64,000 nucleotides of DNA from Methylobacter sp. GTDB taxonomy: Bacteria; Pseudomonadota; Gammaproteobacteria; Methylococcales; Methylomonadaceae. Shown one piece after another: positions 47,265 through 56,838 of the stretch. The stretch is from the NCBI RefSeq assembly GCF_030680395.1, contig NZ_JAUXVR010000007.1, positions 388,781-452,780 of the forward strand. The letters are read 5' to 3'. The notes under the pieces are model-generated. The model had not been told where the DNA came from. It saw only the letters and a list, made by a program, of their open reading frames with translations, and did not search any database. Numbering within the stretch: position 1 is the first letter of the stretch; every line of letters begins with the position of its first letter. Made by a program: the position numbers and the translations under genes.

Positions 47265-47579
47265 TTAGTGATTAGAGCAGAAGACATCCCGCATCATTTT
47301 AATGAGCAACAGCATACGGGCGTCGTCAATAAAATAATAAACGCGGTTGGCTTGTTTTTTAGAGCCAAGAATTTTTTTTTCCCTGAGAATTGCCAGATGC
47401 TGGGAAATATTGCTCTGACTGGTGCCAACCTGATCGACAATTTGTTGTACGCAGATTGAATCATTGCCCAGAACGCATAATATTTTTAAACGCAATGGGT
47501 GTGACATTGCTTTTAAGCAGAGGGCTGCTTGGGCTATATCCGTATCGTTGTACAAATTGTGCGGATTTTTAATTTTCAT
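47265..47579 (-). CDS. ArsR family transcriptional regulator with thiol-sensor cysteines
   Basis: A 104-residue winged-helix repressor: SHPLRLKILCVL, then the recognition helix TSQSNISQHLAILREKKIL and a wing with KKQANRVYYFI. C43 (SICVQQI) and C101 (VFCSNH) are placed roughly like the two cysteines of sulfide/persulfide-responsive SqrR/BigR/YgaV. The next gene is a rhodanese, which fits control of sulfane-sulfur functions. The metal sites of ArsR/SmtB are not visible. Confidence 0.85.
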   Translation of the reverse strand: MKIKNPHNLYNDTDIAQAALCLKAMSHPLRLKILCVLGNDSICVQQIVDQVGTSQSNISQHLAILREKKILGSKKQANRVYYFIDDARMLLLIKMMRDVFCSNH

Positions 47580-47636
47580 AGGTCTGCTTAATATTTCTGG
47601 TTTATTGAATCTGATTAAAAAGAACCCGTGAAGAAT

Positions 47637-47671
47637 TATTTATACACAACTGTTGTCAACGTGTATTAATA
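47637..47671. promoter_or_regulatory. Candidate operator upstream of the ArsR-type regulator gene
   Basis: Two 11-base arms, TATTTATACAC and GTGTATTAATA, are inverted with one mismatch around a 13-base centre. They lie about 60 bp before the regulator start, in the gap shared with gpmI. The placement suits autorepression of the regulator-rhodanese-secB-gpsA set. Confidence 0.4.
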
Positions 47672-47854
47672 TAATGACTACTTGATTATGTGATTGGCAT
47701 GTTGCCAAAATACGAAAAACCAGTAAATCTGGCAAAATAATACATCACTACGACCATTTTGGGTAATGAAGAATCAAATGGAGTACAAAGTGATTTATTT
47801 TGTATGGGGGGTAGTGATGCGGATTTTTTTTAGTATCGGGAGATAAATTTAAAG

Positions 47855-49399
47855 ATGGTAAATCGACCAAAGCCGGTGGTATTGCTGATCCTTGACGGAT
47901 TCGGTTACACGTTGGACAAAGAATACAATGCCATTGCAATGGCTAACACACCTTGTTGGGATAAATTGCAGAAAGACTGTCCCATGACGCTGCTCAGTTG
48001 CTCCGGCGCTGTCGTAGGATTGCCGGGCGGACAGATGGGCAACTCAGAGGTTGGGCATGTTCATATAGGCACCGGCCGTTATGTTCCTCAGGATTTTTCT
48101 AAGGTTAATGATGCAATAATTGACGGCAGTTTCTATTTAAATCCGGTTCTTTGTCGATCCGTTGATCTTGCCAAAGAAAAAAATAAAGCCTTGCATATCA
48201 TGGGATTGCTCTCGCCTGGTGGCGTACATAGTCATGAAGAGCAGATTGCTGCGATGGTCGAGTTAGCGGCCAAACGGGGCCTGGATAAAATTTATCTGCA
48301 TGCTTTTTTAGATGGACGAGATGTTCCGCCCAAGAGTGCAATGGCTTCCCTTGAGTTGCTGAATGCAAAATTTGCGGCGCTAGGCGTCGGTCGTATTGCC
48401 TCAATTGTGGGCCGTTTCTATGCGATGGACAGAGATAATCGCTGGGATCGTGTAAAACAGGCCTATGACCTGATTGCAAAAGGTGAGGCTGCTTTTAGTG
48501 CGGACTCTGCGCTACAAGGGTTGGAAGCGGCTTATGAACGAGGTGAAACGGATGAGTTCGTTTTACCGACAGCTATTTTGGATTCAGAGCATCGGGCGGT
48601 CGCTCTTGATCCTGAAGACTCGGTGGTGTTTATGAATTTTCGGGCGGATCGTGCCCGCGAAATTTCTGTAGCACTAACGGCAACAACATTCGATGCATTT
48701 GATAGGAACCGTGCACCTCACGCTGGCTATTACTGTACTTTAACGGAATATCAGCAGGATTTTGATTATGATGTGGCCTATCCTCCGACTGATATAAAAA
48801 ACGGTCTTGGCGAGTATTTATCGAAGTTGGGCATGACCCAGTTGCGGTTGGCGGAAACTGAAAAATACGCCCATGTCACGTTTTTCCTTAATGGTGGCAT
48901 AGATGCCGCTTTTCCTGGAGAAGACAGAATATTAGTGCCTTCTCCGAAGGTCAGAACCTATGATTTACAGCCCGAAATGAATGCAGCAGAGGTTACTGAT
49001 CATTTGGTTGCAGCCATTACCGGCGGTAAATATGATGTCATTATATGTAATTATGCTAATTGCGATATGGTGGGACATACCGGCATAATGGATGCGGCAA
49101 TTTTGGCCGTGGAAGCGGTCGACTCTTCATTACAGCGCGTAGTTGACGCCTTAAAGTCGGTGGGCGGGCAGATGTTGATAACCGCCGATCACGGCAATAT
49201 TGAGCAAATGGTCGATAAAGAAACCGGACAGCCCCACACAGCGCACACTACAAATCCCGTGCCTTTGGTTTATGTTGGAGGGGACAAGCCATTAGACGCA
49301 GGCGGTAGTTTGTCGGACTTGGCTCCAACAGTACTGGCAATGTTAGGGGTTGAGCAACCTGTTGAAATGACTGGTCGATCGCTTATCAAATTTGTTTAA
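47855..49399 (+). CDS. gpmI: 2,3-bisphosphoglycerate-independent phosphoglycerate mutase
   Basis: A 514-residue manganese enzyme interconverting 3- and 2-phosphoglycerate. The catalytic serine is in QMGNSEVGHVHIG; metal and substrate residues appear in LILDGFGY, HAFLDGRDVPPKSA, FMNFRADRAR, NYANCDMVGHTG and TADHGNIEQM. It is followed closely by envC and ctpA, a common order (gpmI-envC-ctpA). Confidence 0.96.
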   Translation: MVNRPKPVVLLILDGFGYTLDKEYNAIAMANTPCWDKLQKDCPMTLLSCSGAVVGLPGGQMGNSEVGHVHIGTGRYVPQDFSKVNDAIIDGSFYLNPVLCRSVDLAKEKNKALHIMGLLSPGGVHSHEEQIAAMVELAAKRGLDKIYLHAFLDGRDVPPKSAMASLELLNAKFAALGVGRIASIVGRFYAMDRDNRWDRVKQAYDLIAKGEAAFSADSALQGLEAAYERGETDEFVLPTAILDSEHRAVALDPEDSVVFMNFRADRAREISVALTATTFDAFDRNRAPHAGYYCTLTEYQQDFDYDVAYPPTDIKNGLGEYLSKLGMTQLRLAETEKYAHVTFFLNGGIDAAFPGEDRILVPSPKVRTYDLQPEMNAAEVTDHLVAAITGGKYDVIICNYANCDMVGHTGIMDAAILAVEAVDSSLQRVVDALKSVGGQMLITADHGNIEQMVDKETGQPHTAHTTNPVPLVYVGGDKPLDAGGSLSDLAPTVLAMLGVEQPVEMTGRSLIKFV

Positions 49400-49406
49400 T
49401 CCGTGG

Positions 49407-50633
49407 ATGAGAAAGAAGCTGTTTTTTTGTTTTTTGCTGAGTGCGTTCGTTCATGAGGGTAGCGCGGAAATCTCGGAAAAAAACGAAGAGCTAACTGAAG
49501 TTCAATCGGGTATTAAAGCGGCCGACCAAAATATGCAGCGTATTCAGCTGCAAAAAAATACTTTAAATACGCAGTTGGGTGAAGTTGAGAAACTCTACGG
49601 AAGGACGGCCGCTTTATTAAAGACATTGCAAGGTCAGGTTGAGCAAAAACGACAGAATTTGAGTAAAATCCGACAGGAAAAACAGAATCTTCAGGATGAA
49701 GTCGCTAAACAGAACAAAGAATTAGCGGGCCAAATAAAGGCTGCCTACGCAATGGGGCAAAAGGAACAATTAAAACTGCTGCTTAATCAACAAGATCCTG
49801 CATTATCCAGTCGAATGCTGGTGTATTACGATTATCTTAATAAGGCCCGCCTGACAAAACTGGCCGGCATTTCGGAGTCTGTGCAGCATTTGGATCGGCT
49901 TGGTAAGCAGCAGCAGCAGGAAACCGAGCTTTTAGAGAAAAATCTTGAGCAAAAGAAATCGGAACAGATAGCTGTAGACGGTGTTAGAAAACGAAGAGCT
50001 AAATTGTTGACGCAACTAAAAAGTGACTTTTCTTCCAACGAACAACAAATAATTCATTTGAAAGAAAGTGAAAATAAGCTGAAAAATCTGGTATCTTCAT
50101 TGCAAAGATCGACCAATGATCTTACTTTTGAAGTTGAGCAAACAAAAAAATTGCACAAAACCGCTGAGTCTCCGTCAGACGAACCTGCCAAAGACTTACC
50201 GGATTCCAGGGATGATTTTCCTAAGCTTAAGGGTGACTTTTATTCACTGAAGGGTCAACTACCTTGGCCTGTCAAGGGGCGGTTGACTAATAAGTTCGGT
50301 AGTGTGCGAGCCGAGAGTACTGAAAGTATTTGGGACGGTGTGTTAATTAACGCCAGCGAGGGAACAGAGATACGTGCGATTACCAGCGGGAAAGTAGTTT
50401 TTTCTGATTGGCTACGCGGATATGGATTGTTGGTTATTATTGATCACGGTAATGGGTATATGACCCTTTACGCCTTTAATCAGAGTTTATATCGGCAGGT
50501 TGGTGAGTGGGTAGATGTTGGCGAAGTCATTGCTTCCGTTGGGCAAAGCGGTGGTCGTAGTCATTCCGGGTTGTATTTTGGGATACGCAGCAAAGGTAAG
50601 CCGGTTGATCCGCTTGAGTGGTGCCGAAAGTAA
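49407..50633 (+). CDS. envC: Murein hydrolase activator EnvC
   Basis: A 408-residue periplasmic protein. After a signal peptide (KKLFFCFLLSAFVHEGSA) comes a coiled coil to about residue 235, then a linker and a LytM/M23 domain with WPVKGRLTNKFGSVR, DHGNGYMTLYAF and SGLYFGIRSKGKPVDPLEW. The usual zinc ligands are partly absent, as in EnvC, which activates amidases instead of cutting peptidoglycan. I start at the ATG at 49407; a TTG at 49392 overlaps gpmI by 8 bases. Confidence 0.92.
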   Translation: MRKKLFFCFLLSAFVHEGSAEISEKNEELTEVQSGIKAADQNMQRIQLQKNTLNTQLGEVEKLYGRTAALLKTLQGQVEQKRQNLSKIRQEKQNLQDEVAKQNKELAGQIKAAYAMGQKEQLKLLLNQQDPALSSRMLVYYDYLNKARLTKLAGISESVQHLDRLGKQQQQETELLEKNLEQKKSEQIAVDGVRKRRAKLLTQLKSDFSSNEQQIIHLKESENKLKNLVSSLQRSTNDLTFEVEQTKKLHKTAESPSDEPAKDLPDSRDDFPKLKGDFYSLKGQLPWPVKGRLTNKFGSVRAESTESIWDGVLINASEGTEIRAITSGKVVFSDWLRGYGLLVIIDHGNGYMTLYAFNQSLYRQVGEWVDVGEVIASVGQSGGRSHSGLYFGIRSKGKPVDPLEWCRK

Positions 50634-50702
50634 TCGGAATCAAGTTAGTAGCTGTTTAATGGCCATGTTTTAGGAAATCGAGTATTTGGAGTTTTAAGGT
50701 AC

Positions 50703-52016
50703 ATGTTAAAAAAGAAAAATATTTTCATTTTGTCCTTAGGGATTATGTTGGGTGTTTTTATGGGCATCTGCGGCAGCGTCTTTGCCGAGCGTGATAATGC
50801 TGAACCTGTAGCGGATACAGCGGAAGCTCTGCCCTATGAGGACTTACGCACATTCACGGAAATTTTTGGCCGAATTAAAAGGGATTATGTTGAGCCCGTT
50901 TCTGACAAAAAGTTATTGGAAGATGCCATTCGAGGCATGCTGAGCGGGCTTGATCCTCATTCCGCTTATTTGATTGCTGAGGAATATCAGGAATTAAAAG
51001 AAGGCACAACCGGCCAGTTCGGTGGCTTGGGCATTGAAGTTACAATGGAAAACGGCTTTGTTAAAGTGGTTTCCCCTATTGACGATACCCCAGCCCAAAG
51101 AGCAGGTATTAAAACCGGAGACCTGATTGTCAGGCTTGATGATCAACCGGTAAAAGGCATGACCTTGGCTGATGCCGTCAAACTTATGCGTGGCGAACCG
51201 GGTAGCAAGATTTTGCTCACGGTTATTCGTGAAGGGGTGGAGGCTCCTTTAAAAATAAGTATAACCAGGGATGTTATAAAAGTTAAAAGTGTGAAAAACC
51301 GGATGCTGGAAAAAGGTTACGGTTATGTACGCATCAGTAGTTTTCAATCCGGAACAGGAGAAAGCCTTAAAGAGGCTCTAGCCTCGTTGAAAAAGGAAAA
51401 CACAGGCAGTCTAAAGGGCTTGGTACTTGATTTAAGAAATAATCCAGGCGGGGTGTTGAATGCGGCAGTTGAGGTGAGTGACGCCTTTATAAAGAGCGGT
51501 CTCATTGTTTACACTGAAGGGCGTATTGAAAACTCGGAAATGCGCTTTAATGCCGCTCCTGATGATCTTATTGACGGTGCGCCGATGGTGGTATTGATTA
51601 ATGCTGGTTCCGCGTCGGCCTCTGAAATTGTTGCCGGAGCCTTGCAGGATCAAAAACGCGCGGTCATTATGGGCGAGAAATCGTTCGGTAAAGGTTCGGT
51701 GCAGACTATATTGCCAACCAGCAATGGTTCTGCAGTCAAGTTGACCACAGCCAGATACTACACGCCTTCAGGCCGCTCTATCCAGGCTGAGGGTATTGAG
51801 CCGGACATCACCTTGGCTCGCGTCAAGCTGGAGTCATTGGAAAAAACGGAGTTCAAGCCGGTCAAGGAAGCCGATTTGTCGCATCATTTGCAAAACGGCA
51901 AAGCTAAAGAGGGTAAGGAAGAGGCCCTGGAGAAAGAGAAAGAAGCTTTGGAAAAAGATTATCCTTTGTATCAGGCGCTGACCTTGTTGAAAGGCATTAG
52001 TTTTATGAAAAAATAA
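50703..52016 (+). CDS. ctpA: Carboxyl-terminal processing protease, S41 family
   Basis: A 437-residue exported protease. A signal peptide or anchor (IFILSLGIMLGVFMGICGSVFA) leads to a PDZ domain (FGGLGIEVTMENGFVKV to MRGEPGSKILLTV) and the S41 core. The catalytic serine lies in NAGSASASEIVAGALQD and the lysine in GEKSFGKGSVQ. A Lys/Glu-rich tail follows (EGKEEALEKEKEALEKD). In this order (gpmI-envC-ctpA) it likely trims cell-wall or envelope proteins. Confidence 0.95.
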   Translation: MLKKKNIFILSLGIMLGVFMGICGSVFAERDNAEPVADTAEALPYEDLRTFTEIFGRIKRDYVEPVSDKKLLEDAIRGMLSGLDPHSAYLIAEEYQELKEGTTGQFGGLGIEVTMENGFVKVVSPIDDTPAQRAGIKTGDLIVRLDDQPVKGMTLADAVKLMRGEPGSKILLTVIREGVEAPLKISITRDVIKVKSVKNRMLEKGYGYVRISSFQSGTGESLKEALASLKKENTGSLKGLVLDLRNNPGGVLNAAVEVSDAFIKSGLIVYTEGRIENSEMRFNAAPDDLIDGAPMVVLINAGSASASEIVAGALQDQKRAVIMGEKSFGKGSVQTILPTSNGSAVKLTTARYYTPSGRSIQAEGIEPDITLARVKLESLEKTEFKPVKEADLSHHLQNGKAKEGKEEALEKEKEALEKDYPLYQALTLLKGISFMKK

Positions 52017-52040
52017 GCTTTAACTTGTTGCGGTAATCAA

Positions 52041-52089
52041 AAGCCCGGGTTTTGGCAGACAATATTGTTTGCTGGGATCCGGGTTTTTT
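52041..52089 (+). terminator. Terminator after ctpA
   Basis: A two-part stem: CCCGG/CCGGG at the base and GCAGACAAT/ATTGTTTGC (one G-T pair) in the upper part, followed by six T. It begins 24 bp past the ctpA stop. Confidence 0.8.
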
Positions 52090-52281
52090 ATGCATTGAAT
52101 TTGCTGGGGCGAGATTGCGATTTGGGTATGGGTATGGTTGAAAAATTGCTATTTAAAGGGTGGTTATAGCATCATGGCTAACGGATTTTCGGGGTAGCTT
52201 TTCGCCTTGGATTGAAAATTAATTTGCACCTAAAAAGGTGTTCTCTTTATGTTAGCAACCACAAATAAGGACTATCCCAGC

Positions 52282-53091
52282 ATGAAGGTATTTCTAAGCT
52301 GGTCTGGCGAACTAAGCCATAAGACTGCGGTTATTTTTCGGGACTGGTTACCCTCTGTAATTCAATCAATCGTTCCCTATGTGTCGTCAGAAGACATTGA
52401 CGAAGGTGCAAGGTGGAGCACTGATATTGCGAAATAGTTGGACAACGCCACGTTTGGAATTCTGTGCGTAACGAAGGAGAACGTACATGCTCCTTGGCTT
52501 ACGTTTGAAGCAGGGGCGCTTTCAAAGACAATGGAAAAGGCGGCTGTTAGCCCATTTTTATTCGACATCAAGCGATCAGAGGTTAGCGGCCCAATACTAC
52601 AATTTCAGTCCACGATATTTGAAAAGGAAGACTTAAAGAAACTTATTTCTTCGCTTAATAGAGCTTGCGGCACAGAGATGCTTTCTGACGAGCGCCTCGA
52701 AAAAGCGTTTTCAGTTTGGTATCCTACTCTTGAGGAGCAGCTAAATAGCCTACTTCAAAATAGACCATTAGTACCCGAGGTCGACAAAGAAGATGAGTCC
52801 ATTGACTCGTCGAGCGAAATTTTGGAAGAAATTCTCGATCTAACGCGAAACAATCAGAAGTTACTCAGGAATCCAGATGGTGAATTCATCAAAGAGGTTG
52901 AATCCATCAAAGTCATGCTTGAAAAATTTGGCAAGCGATTGGTGGATTCCGATGGGGAGACCCGACGCCCTAGGCGCGACAGAAAGATGCATCCAATGAT
53001 GCGAGAGATGTACATGCCTGACAAGGAAATGTGGATGATTGGTAGGGAAGTCCATCGCACATTAAAACGCTCACTTGAACGCTATCTATGA
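52282..53091 (+). pseudogene. TIR-domain protein interrupted by one in-frame amber codon
   Basis: The reading frame encodes a TIR-like domain protein. [37 protein letters not shown], then TAG at 52435-52437, then LDNATFGILCVTKENVHAPWLTFEAGALSKTMEKA. No frame change occurs, and the stop falls where the family has a coding residue (a Glu in the versions I know; one base from GAG or CAG). The C-terminal part has a helical linker and a basic tail. TIR proteins of this kind degrade NAD+ or act in phage defence. The gene is isolated and A/T-rich compared with its neighbours, suggesting acquisition. A start at 52249 would add 11 residues. Confidence 0.75.
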
Positions 53092-53104
53092 GCCGGTTCT
53101 GTAG

Positions 53105-53147
53105 GATGGGTAGAGCGTAGCGAAACCCATCACCTATGTGATGGGTT
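53105..53147. repeat. Palindromic repeat GATGGGT...ACCCATC
   Basis: GATGGGT (53105-53111) pairs with ACCCATC (53125-53131), and AACCCATCAC-CTAT-GTGATGGGTT forms a perfect 10-bp stem (53124-53147), so two alternative hairpins share one arm. It lies between two convergent genes and may terminate both. A similar GTAGGATGGGTAGAGCG string is common between genes in many proteobacteria, as I recall. Confidence 0.7.
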
Positions 53148-53161
53148 ATGATATTCGTGGA

Positions 53162-53614
53162 TTAACGAATCGATTTTTGATAATTGACGCTAAAGTCATT
53201 CAGGTTAGATAGCGCCATTGGTAGGTCTTCGGTCTTCTCAAGGCTGAACGCATTAACGCCGACACGAGATAAATAAAACACCTGATCCCGCATGAAGTGA
53301 CCTGTTGCCCGGATTTCGCCTTGATAGTTATAACGGCCTCTGAGCAGCCAGGCATGGGAAAATATGCGGCCATCGGCAAAGGCCGGAAAATCCAGCTCGA
53401 TTAATTGAATGTCATTTAAATCGGCTACGATGTCTTCAGCCGAATCGGTGGGGCCGATTCTAATGCCTATTTTCCTATCAGACTTAAGCAACAATTGCTT
53501 GTCTTTTTTCCAGCGGGCTAATGAAACGCTGATGTCGCCGTCTTTCAGTTCAGCATCATCGGCAATATAGCTCCAGCTGTCATCAATAATCTGATTGTCT
53601 TTAATTATTTGCAT
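53162..53614 (-). CDS. DUF934 family protein, sulfite-reductase associated
   Basis: A 150-residue protein of the DUF934 (oxidoreductase-probable) family that usually accompanies cysI. It contains RIGPTDSAEDIVADLNDIQLIELDFPAFADGRIFSHAWLLRGRY and GEIRATGHFMRDQVFYLSRVG, the family core. The start overlaps the end of the sulfite reductase gene by 14 bases. Its role is not settled; it is thought to help assimilatory sulfate reduction. Confidence 0.88.
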   Translation of the reverse strand: MQIIKDNQIIDDSWSYIADDAELKDGDISVSLARWKKDKQLLLKSDRKIGIRIGPTDSAEDIVADLNDIQLIELDFPAFADGRIFSHAWLLRGRYNYQGEIRATGHFMRDQVFYLSRVGVNAFSLEKTEDLPMALSNLNDFSVNYQKSIR

Positions 53615-55253
53615 AGACTTGCTCTTTGAATGGGGTGATGCCAACGCGTTTTACCATGTCCAGAAAGGACTCATCATCCAGACGCTGCTTGATATAAACA
53701 TCCAGTATGGTGGTAATGGCTTTAGTGACTTGGTCTTTGGCAATGGCAGGACCGAGCCGTTCGCCAATAGCCGCTTCGTTTTCCGAGGAACCGCCTAAAG
53801 TTAACTGATACCATTCCACGCCTTTTTTATCGACGCCCAGTATGCCGATGTGGCCGACGCTTTGGTGCGCGCAACCGTTCATGCAGCCGGACATGTTAAT
53901 TTTTACATCGCCGATGTCGTGGAGGTAGTCCAGATCATCAAGCGCTTCATTGATTTCTTTAGTAACGCTAATAGTTCCGGCATTAGCGAGTGAGCAAAAA
54001 TCGAGACCAGGGCAGCAAATGATATCGGTTGCGGTGCCGTTATTCGGTGTAGCCAGTTTCAGTGTATCGAGCTTTTGCCACAACGAGAATAGGTCCGCCT
54101 GTTTTACGTCGGCAAGAATAAGATTTTGTCTGTGCGTGCTTCTGACCTCGCCAAAGCTATATTGGTCGGCCAGATCGGCAACTGCATCAAGTTGCGTATC
54201 GGTGATGTCGCCCGGGGGGGAGTCCGGCGCTTTTAGCGATAGAAATACAGCGCGATAGCCGGGTATTTTGTGAACGGCGGTGTTGTATTTAACCCAGGTG
54301 GCAAAGGCTTTGTTTTCGAGATGATATTGCGCAAAGCTGGTATCTGGCGCGGCATTTGTTTCGTAGGCAGGCGGTGCAAATTGAGATTTGATGGCTTCAA
54401 TGCGAGCGGCGTCAAGTTCCAGGTTATCCCGGATCAACAGCCATTCTTTTTCGACCAATTCGGAGAACTGCTCCATGCCGGATTCTTTAACCAGAATCTT
54501 AATACGTGCTTTGTATTTATTATCACGCCGCCCGAACAGGTTGTAAATACGAAGTATGGCTTCCAGATAAGACAGCAGGTGTTTCTTTTCCAGGTAGGGT
54601 TTGATGACTTGCCCAATGATAGGCGTGCGTCCTAAACCGCCGCCGACCAGTACTTTAAAGCCGATTTCACCTGTGTCATTTTTGACCAGATGCAGGCCTA
54701 TGTCATGAAGTTGAGTCGCCGCACGATCATACTGTGCGCCGCTAACAGCAATCTTGAATTTGCGTGGCAAGTAGGCAAATTCTGGGTGCAGCGTTGTCCA
54801 TTGCCGGATAATCTCGCAATAAGGACGAGGGTCTTCAATTTCATCAATACAAACACCGGCCAAGTGATCCGATGAGGTATTTCTCAGGCAATTGCCGCTG
54901 GTTTGGATGGCGTGCATTTGGACGCTGGCCAATTCTTCAAGAATGTCAGGAACTTGTTCCAGTTGAGGCCAATTAAACTGGACGTTTTGCCGGGTCGTAA
55001 AATGACAGTAGTTTTTGTCGTAAGTACGGGCAATGTGAGCCAGTTTCCTGATTTGTTTGGAGTTAAACAGGCCATAAGGGCCGGCTATCCGTAACATCGG
55101 GGCGTGAGTTTGCACATAGAGGCCATTCATTAAGCGCAATGCGCGAAATTGGTCGTCTGAAATTTGGCCTTTCAAAAAGCTTTCCGTCTGCCTTCTAAAT
55201 TGGGCTACCCGTTGTTCAATGAGTGTTTGGTCGTCGTTATTATATTGGTACAT
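53601..55253 (-). CDS. cysI: Siroheme sulfite/nitrite reductase (CysI/NirA family)
   Basis: A 550-residue enzyme with the two ferredoxin-like halves and the siroheme-[4Fe-4S] ligands: CCPGLDFC (Cx5C) and SGCMNGCAHQ (Cx3C). RTYDKNYCHFTTRQNVQFNW and TSGNCLRNTSSDHLAGV are the substrate-side segments. It reduces sulfite (or nitrite) with six electrons. The next gene is DUF934, typical for assimilatory sulfite reductase, so sulfite is the likelier substrate. cysH, often next, is not seen here. Confidence 0.92.
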   Translation of the reverse strand: MYQYNNDDQTLIEQRVAQFRRQTESFLKGQISDDQFRALRLMNGLYVQTHAPMLRIAGPYGLFNSKQIRKLAHIARTYDKNYCHFTTRQNVQFNWPQLEQVPDILEELASVQMHAIQTSGNCLRNTSSDHLAGVCIDEIEDPRPYCEIIRQWTTLHPEFAYLPRKFKIAVSGAQYDRAATQLHDIGLHLVKNDTGEIGFKVLVGGGLGRTPIIGQVIKPYLEKKHLLSYLEAILRIYNLFGRRDNKYKARIKILVKESGMEQFSELVEKEWLLIRDNLELDAARIEAIKSQFAPPAYETNAAPDTSFAQYHLENKAFATWVKYNTAVHKIPGYRAVFLSLKAPDSPPGDITDTQLDAVADLADQYSFGEVRSTHRQNLILADVKQADLFSLWQKLDTLKLATPNNGTATDIICCPGLDFCSLANAGTISVTKEINEALDDLDYLHDIGDVKINMSGCMNGCAHQSVGHIGILGVDKKGVEWYQLTLGGSSENEAAIGERLGPAIAKDQVTKAITTILDVYIKQRLDDESFLDMVKRVGITPFKEQVYANN

Positions 55254-55410
55254 AAATGAGCGCTGAGCGCTTGTATAGGCAATTAATTACAGCCAATAAT
55301 CATATACTGTGGGTCATAAAATGACAAAGGTTATTGTATGATGCTAAGATTGTCCGCTAAATTTTGGGTGTTTTTGATTAATTTTTGAGATAAAAAGTTA
55401 GGGGGTTATT

Positions 55411-56772
55411 TTGTTGCGGTCATTGTTTATGTTGTTGTCTCTATTGCTATTGCCTGGAATGGCGATGGCGGGTGGTTTTGAAAGTCTCGGTTTGACGGGT
55501 ACGGAACGGGGTATTTATACGGTTCTGATCTTTATCATTGCCTATGGCTTTGTTATGACCGAAGAATTTACCCATTTGCGCAAGTCCAAACCGGTTATTT
55601 TAGCGGCTGGTATTATTTGGGCAAATGCCGCTGTTTTAGCGTCTCAAGCTGGTGTTTCTGTCGAGGATATGCATGAAGCTTTCGAATACAATTTGAAAGA
55701 ATATGCGGAGCTAATGTTGTTTTTGCTGGTAGCTATGACTTATATTAATTCAATGGCTGAGCGTAATGTGTTTGAGGCCTTGCGTTCCTGGCTAGTAAGA
55801 AGACAGTTTGGCTATCGCAAACTGTTTTTGATTACCGGTATTATTACATTCTTCTTGTCGGCTGTAGCTGATAACTTGACGGCGGCTTTATTGGTGGGCG
55901 CGGTGGTTATGGCGGTAGGTGCGGATAACCCCAAGTTTGTCAGTATCGGCTTCGTTAATTTAGTGGTTGCAGCTAATGCGGGGGGGGCGTTTTGCCCTTT
56001 CGGCGATATTACAACCTTGATGGTTTGGCAGGCTGAGTACGCTGAGTTTTTTGATTTCTTTAAGTTGTTTATTCCATCGGCGGTGAATTACGCAGTGCCG
56101 GCGGCGGTGATGTATTTTGCAGTACCCGATGAACAGCCTAAAGTCTCATCTGAAGCGGCAGTGCAATTAAAGCCGGGTGCGATTGTAATTTGTGTAATGT
56201 TTTTGCTAACTATCGTTACGGCGGTAAGTTTTAAGCAGGCCCTGCATTTGCCACCGTTTATGGGTATGATGGTTGGTCTTTCTGCGCTGATGTTTTATGG
56301 TTATCGTTTGAAAACGTATTATTCCATTGAAGGCGAAGAGAGCTTTGATATTTTCAACAAAGTGCGTCATGCCGAATGGGATACCTTGTTGTTTTTCTTT
56401 GGCGTCGTATTTGCCGTGGGCGGTTTAGGCTATATCGGTTATCTTGAGCTGTTGTCCGGCGCTATGTACGATGGCTTAGGCGCAACAACAGCAAATATTT
56501 TAGTGGGTGTGATTTCGGCGATTGTTGATAATATCCCTGTTATGTTTGCGGTGCTAAATATGAATCTGGACATGGATTTATATCAATGGCTATTGGTGAC
56601 GCTGACTGCCGGTGTTGGTGGTTCGTTATTATCAGTTGGCTCTGCTGCTGGCGTGGCTTTGATGGGACAGTCGGACCATAAGTATACATTTTTTAGTCAT
56701 TTAAAGTGGACGCCTGCAATTGCTGGCGGTTACGTAGCAAGTATTGTTGCCCATTATCTAATTAATGGTTGA
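55411..56772 (+). CDS. nhaD: Sodium:proton antiporter NhaD
   Basis: A 453-residue antiporter of the ArsB/NhaD superfamily. The start is TTG at 55411 with AGGGGG five bases upstream; it gives a signal peptide with an Arg in the n-region and cleavage near GMAMA, as in other NhaD proteins. About 11 helices follow, with SAVADNLTAALLVGAVV, NAGGAFCPFGDITTLMVWQA and ISAIVDNIPVMFAVLNM containing membrane aspartates. The ATG at 55429 is an alternative start without the Arg. Confidence 0.93.
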   Translation: MLRSLFMLLSLLLLPGMAMAGGFESLGLTGTERGIYTVLIFIIAYGFVMTEEFTHLRKSKPVILAAGIIWANAAVLASQAGVSVEDMHEAFEYNLKEYAELMLFLLVAMTYINSMAERNVFEALRSWLVRRQFGYRKLFLITGIITFFLSAVADNLTAALLVGAVVMAVGADNPKFVSIGFVNLVVAANAGGAFCPFGDITTLMVWQAEYAEFFDFFKLFIPSAVNYAVPAAVMYFAVPDEQPKVSSEAAVQLKPGAIVICVMFLLTIVTAVSFKQALHLPPFMGMMVGLSALMFYGYRLKTYYSIEGEESFDIFNKVRHAEWDTLLFFFGVVFAVGGLGYIGYLELLSGAMYDGLGATTANILVGVISAIVDNIPVMFAVLNMNLDMDLYQWLLVTLTAGVGGSLLSVGSAAGVALMGQSDHKYTFFSHLKWTPAIAGGYVASIVAHYLING

Positions 56773-56838
56773 TAGCTCAAGTGAGCACTGCACTTCTTGT
56801 GCAGTGCTCGGCAACTGCACAAGGCGAGACTCTACCTT

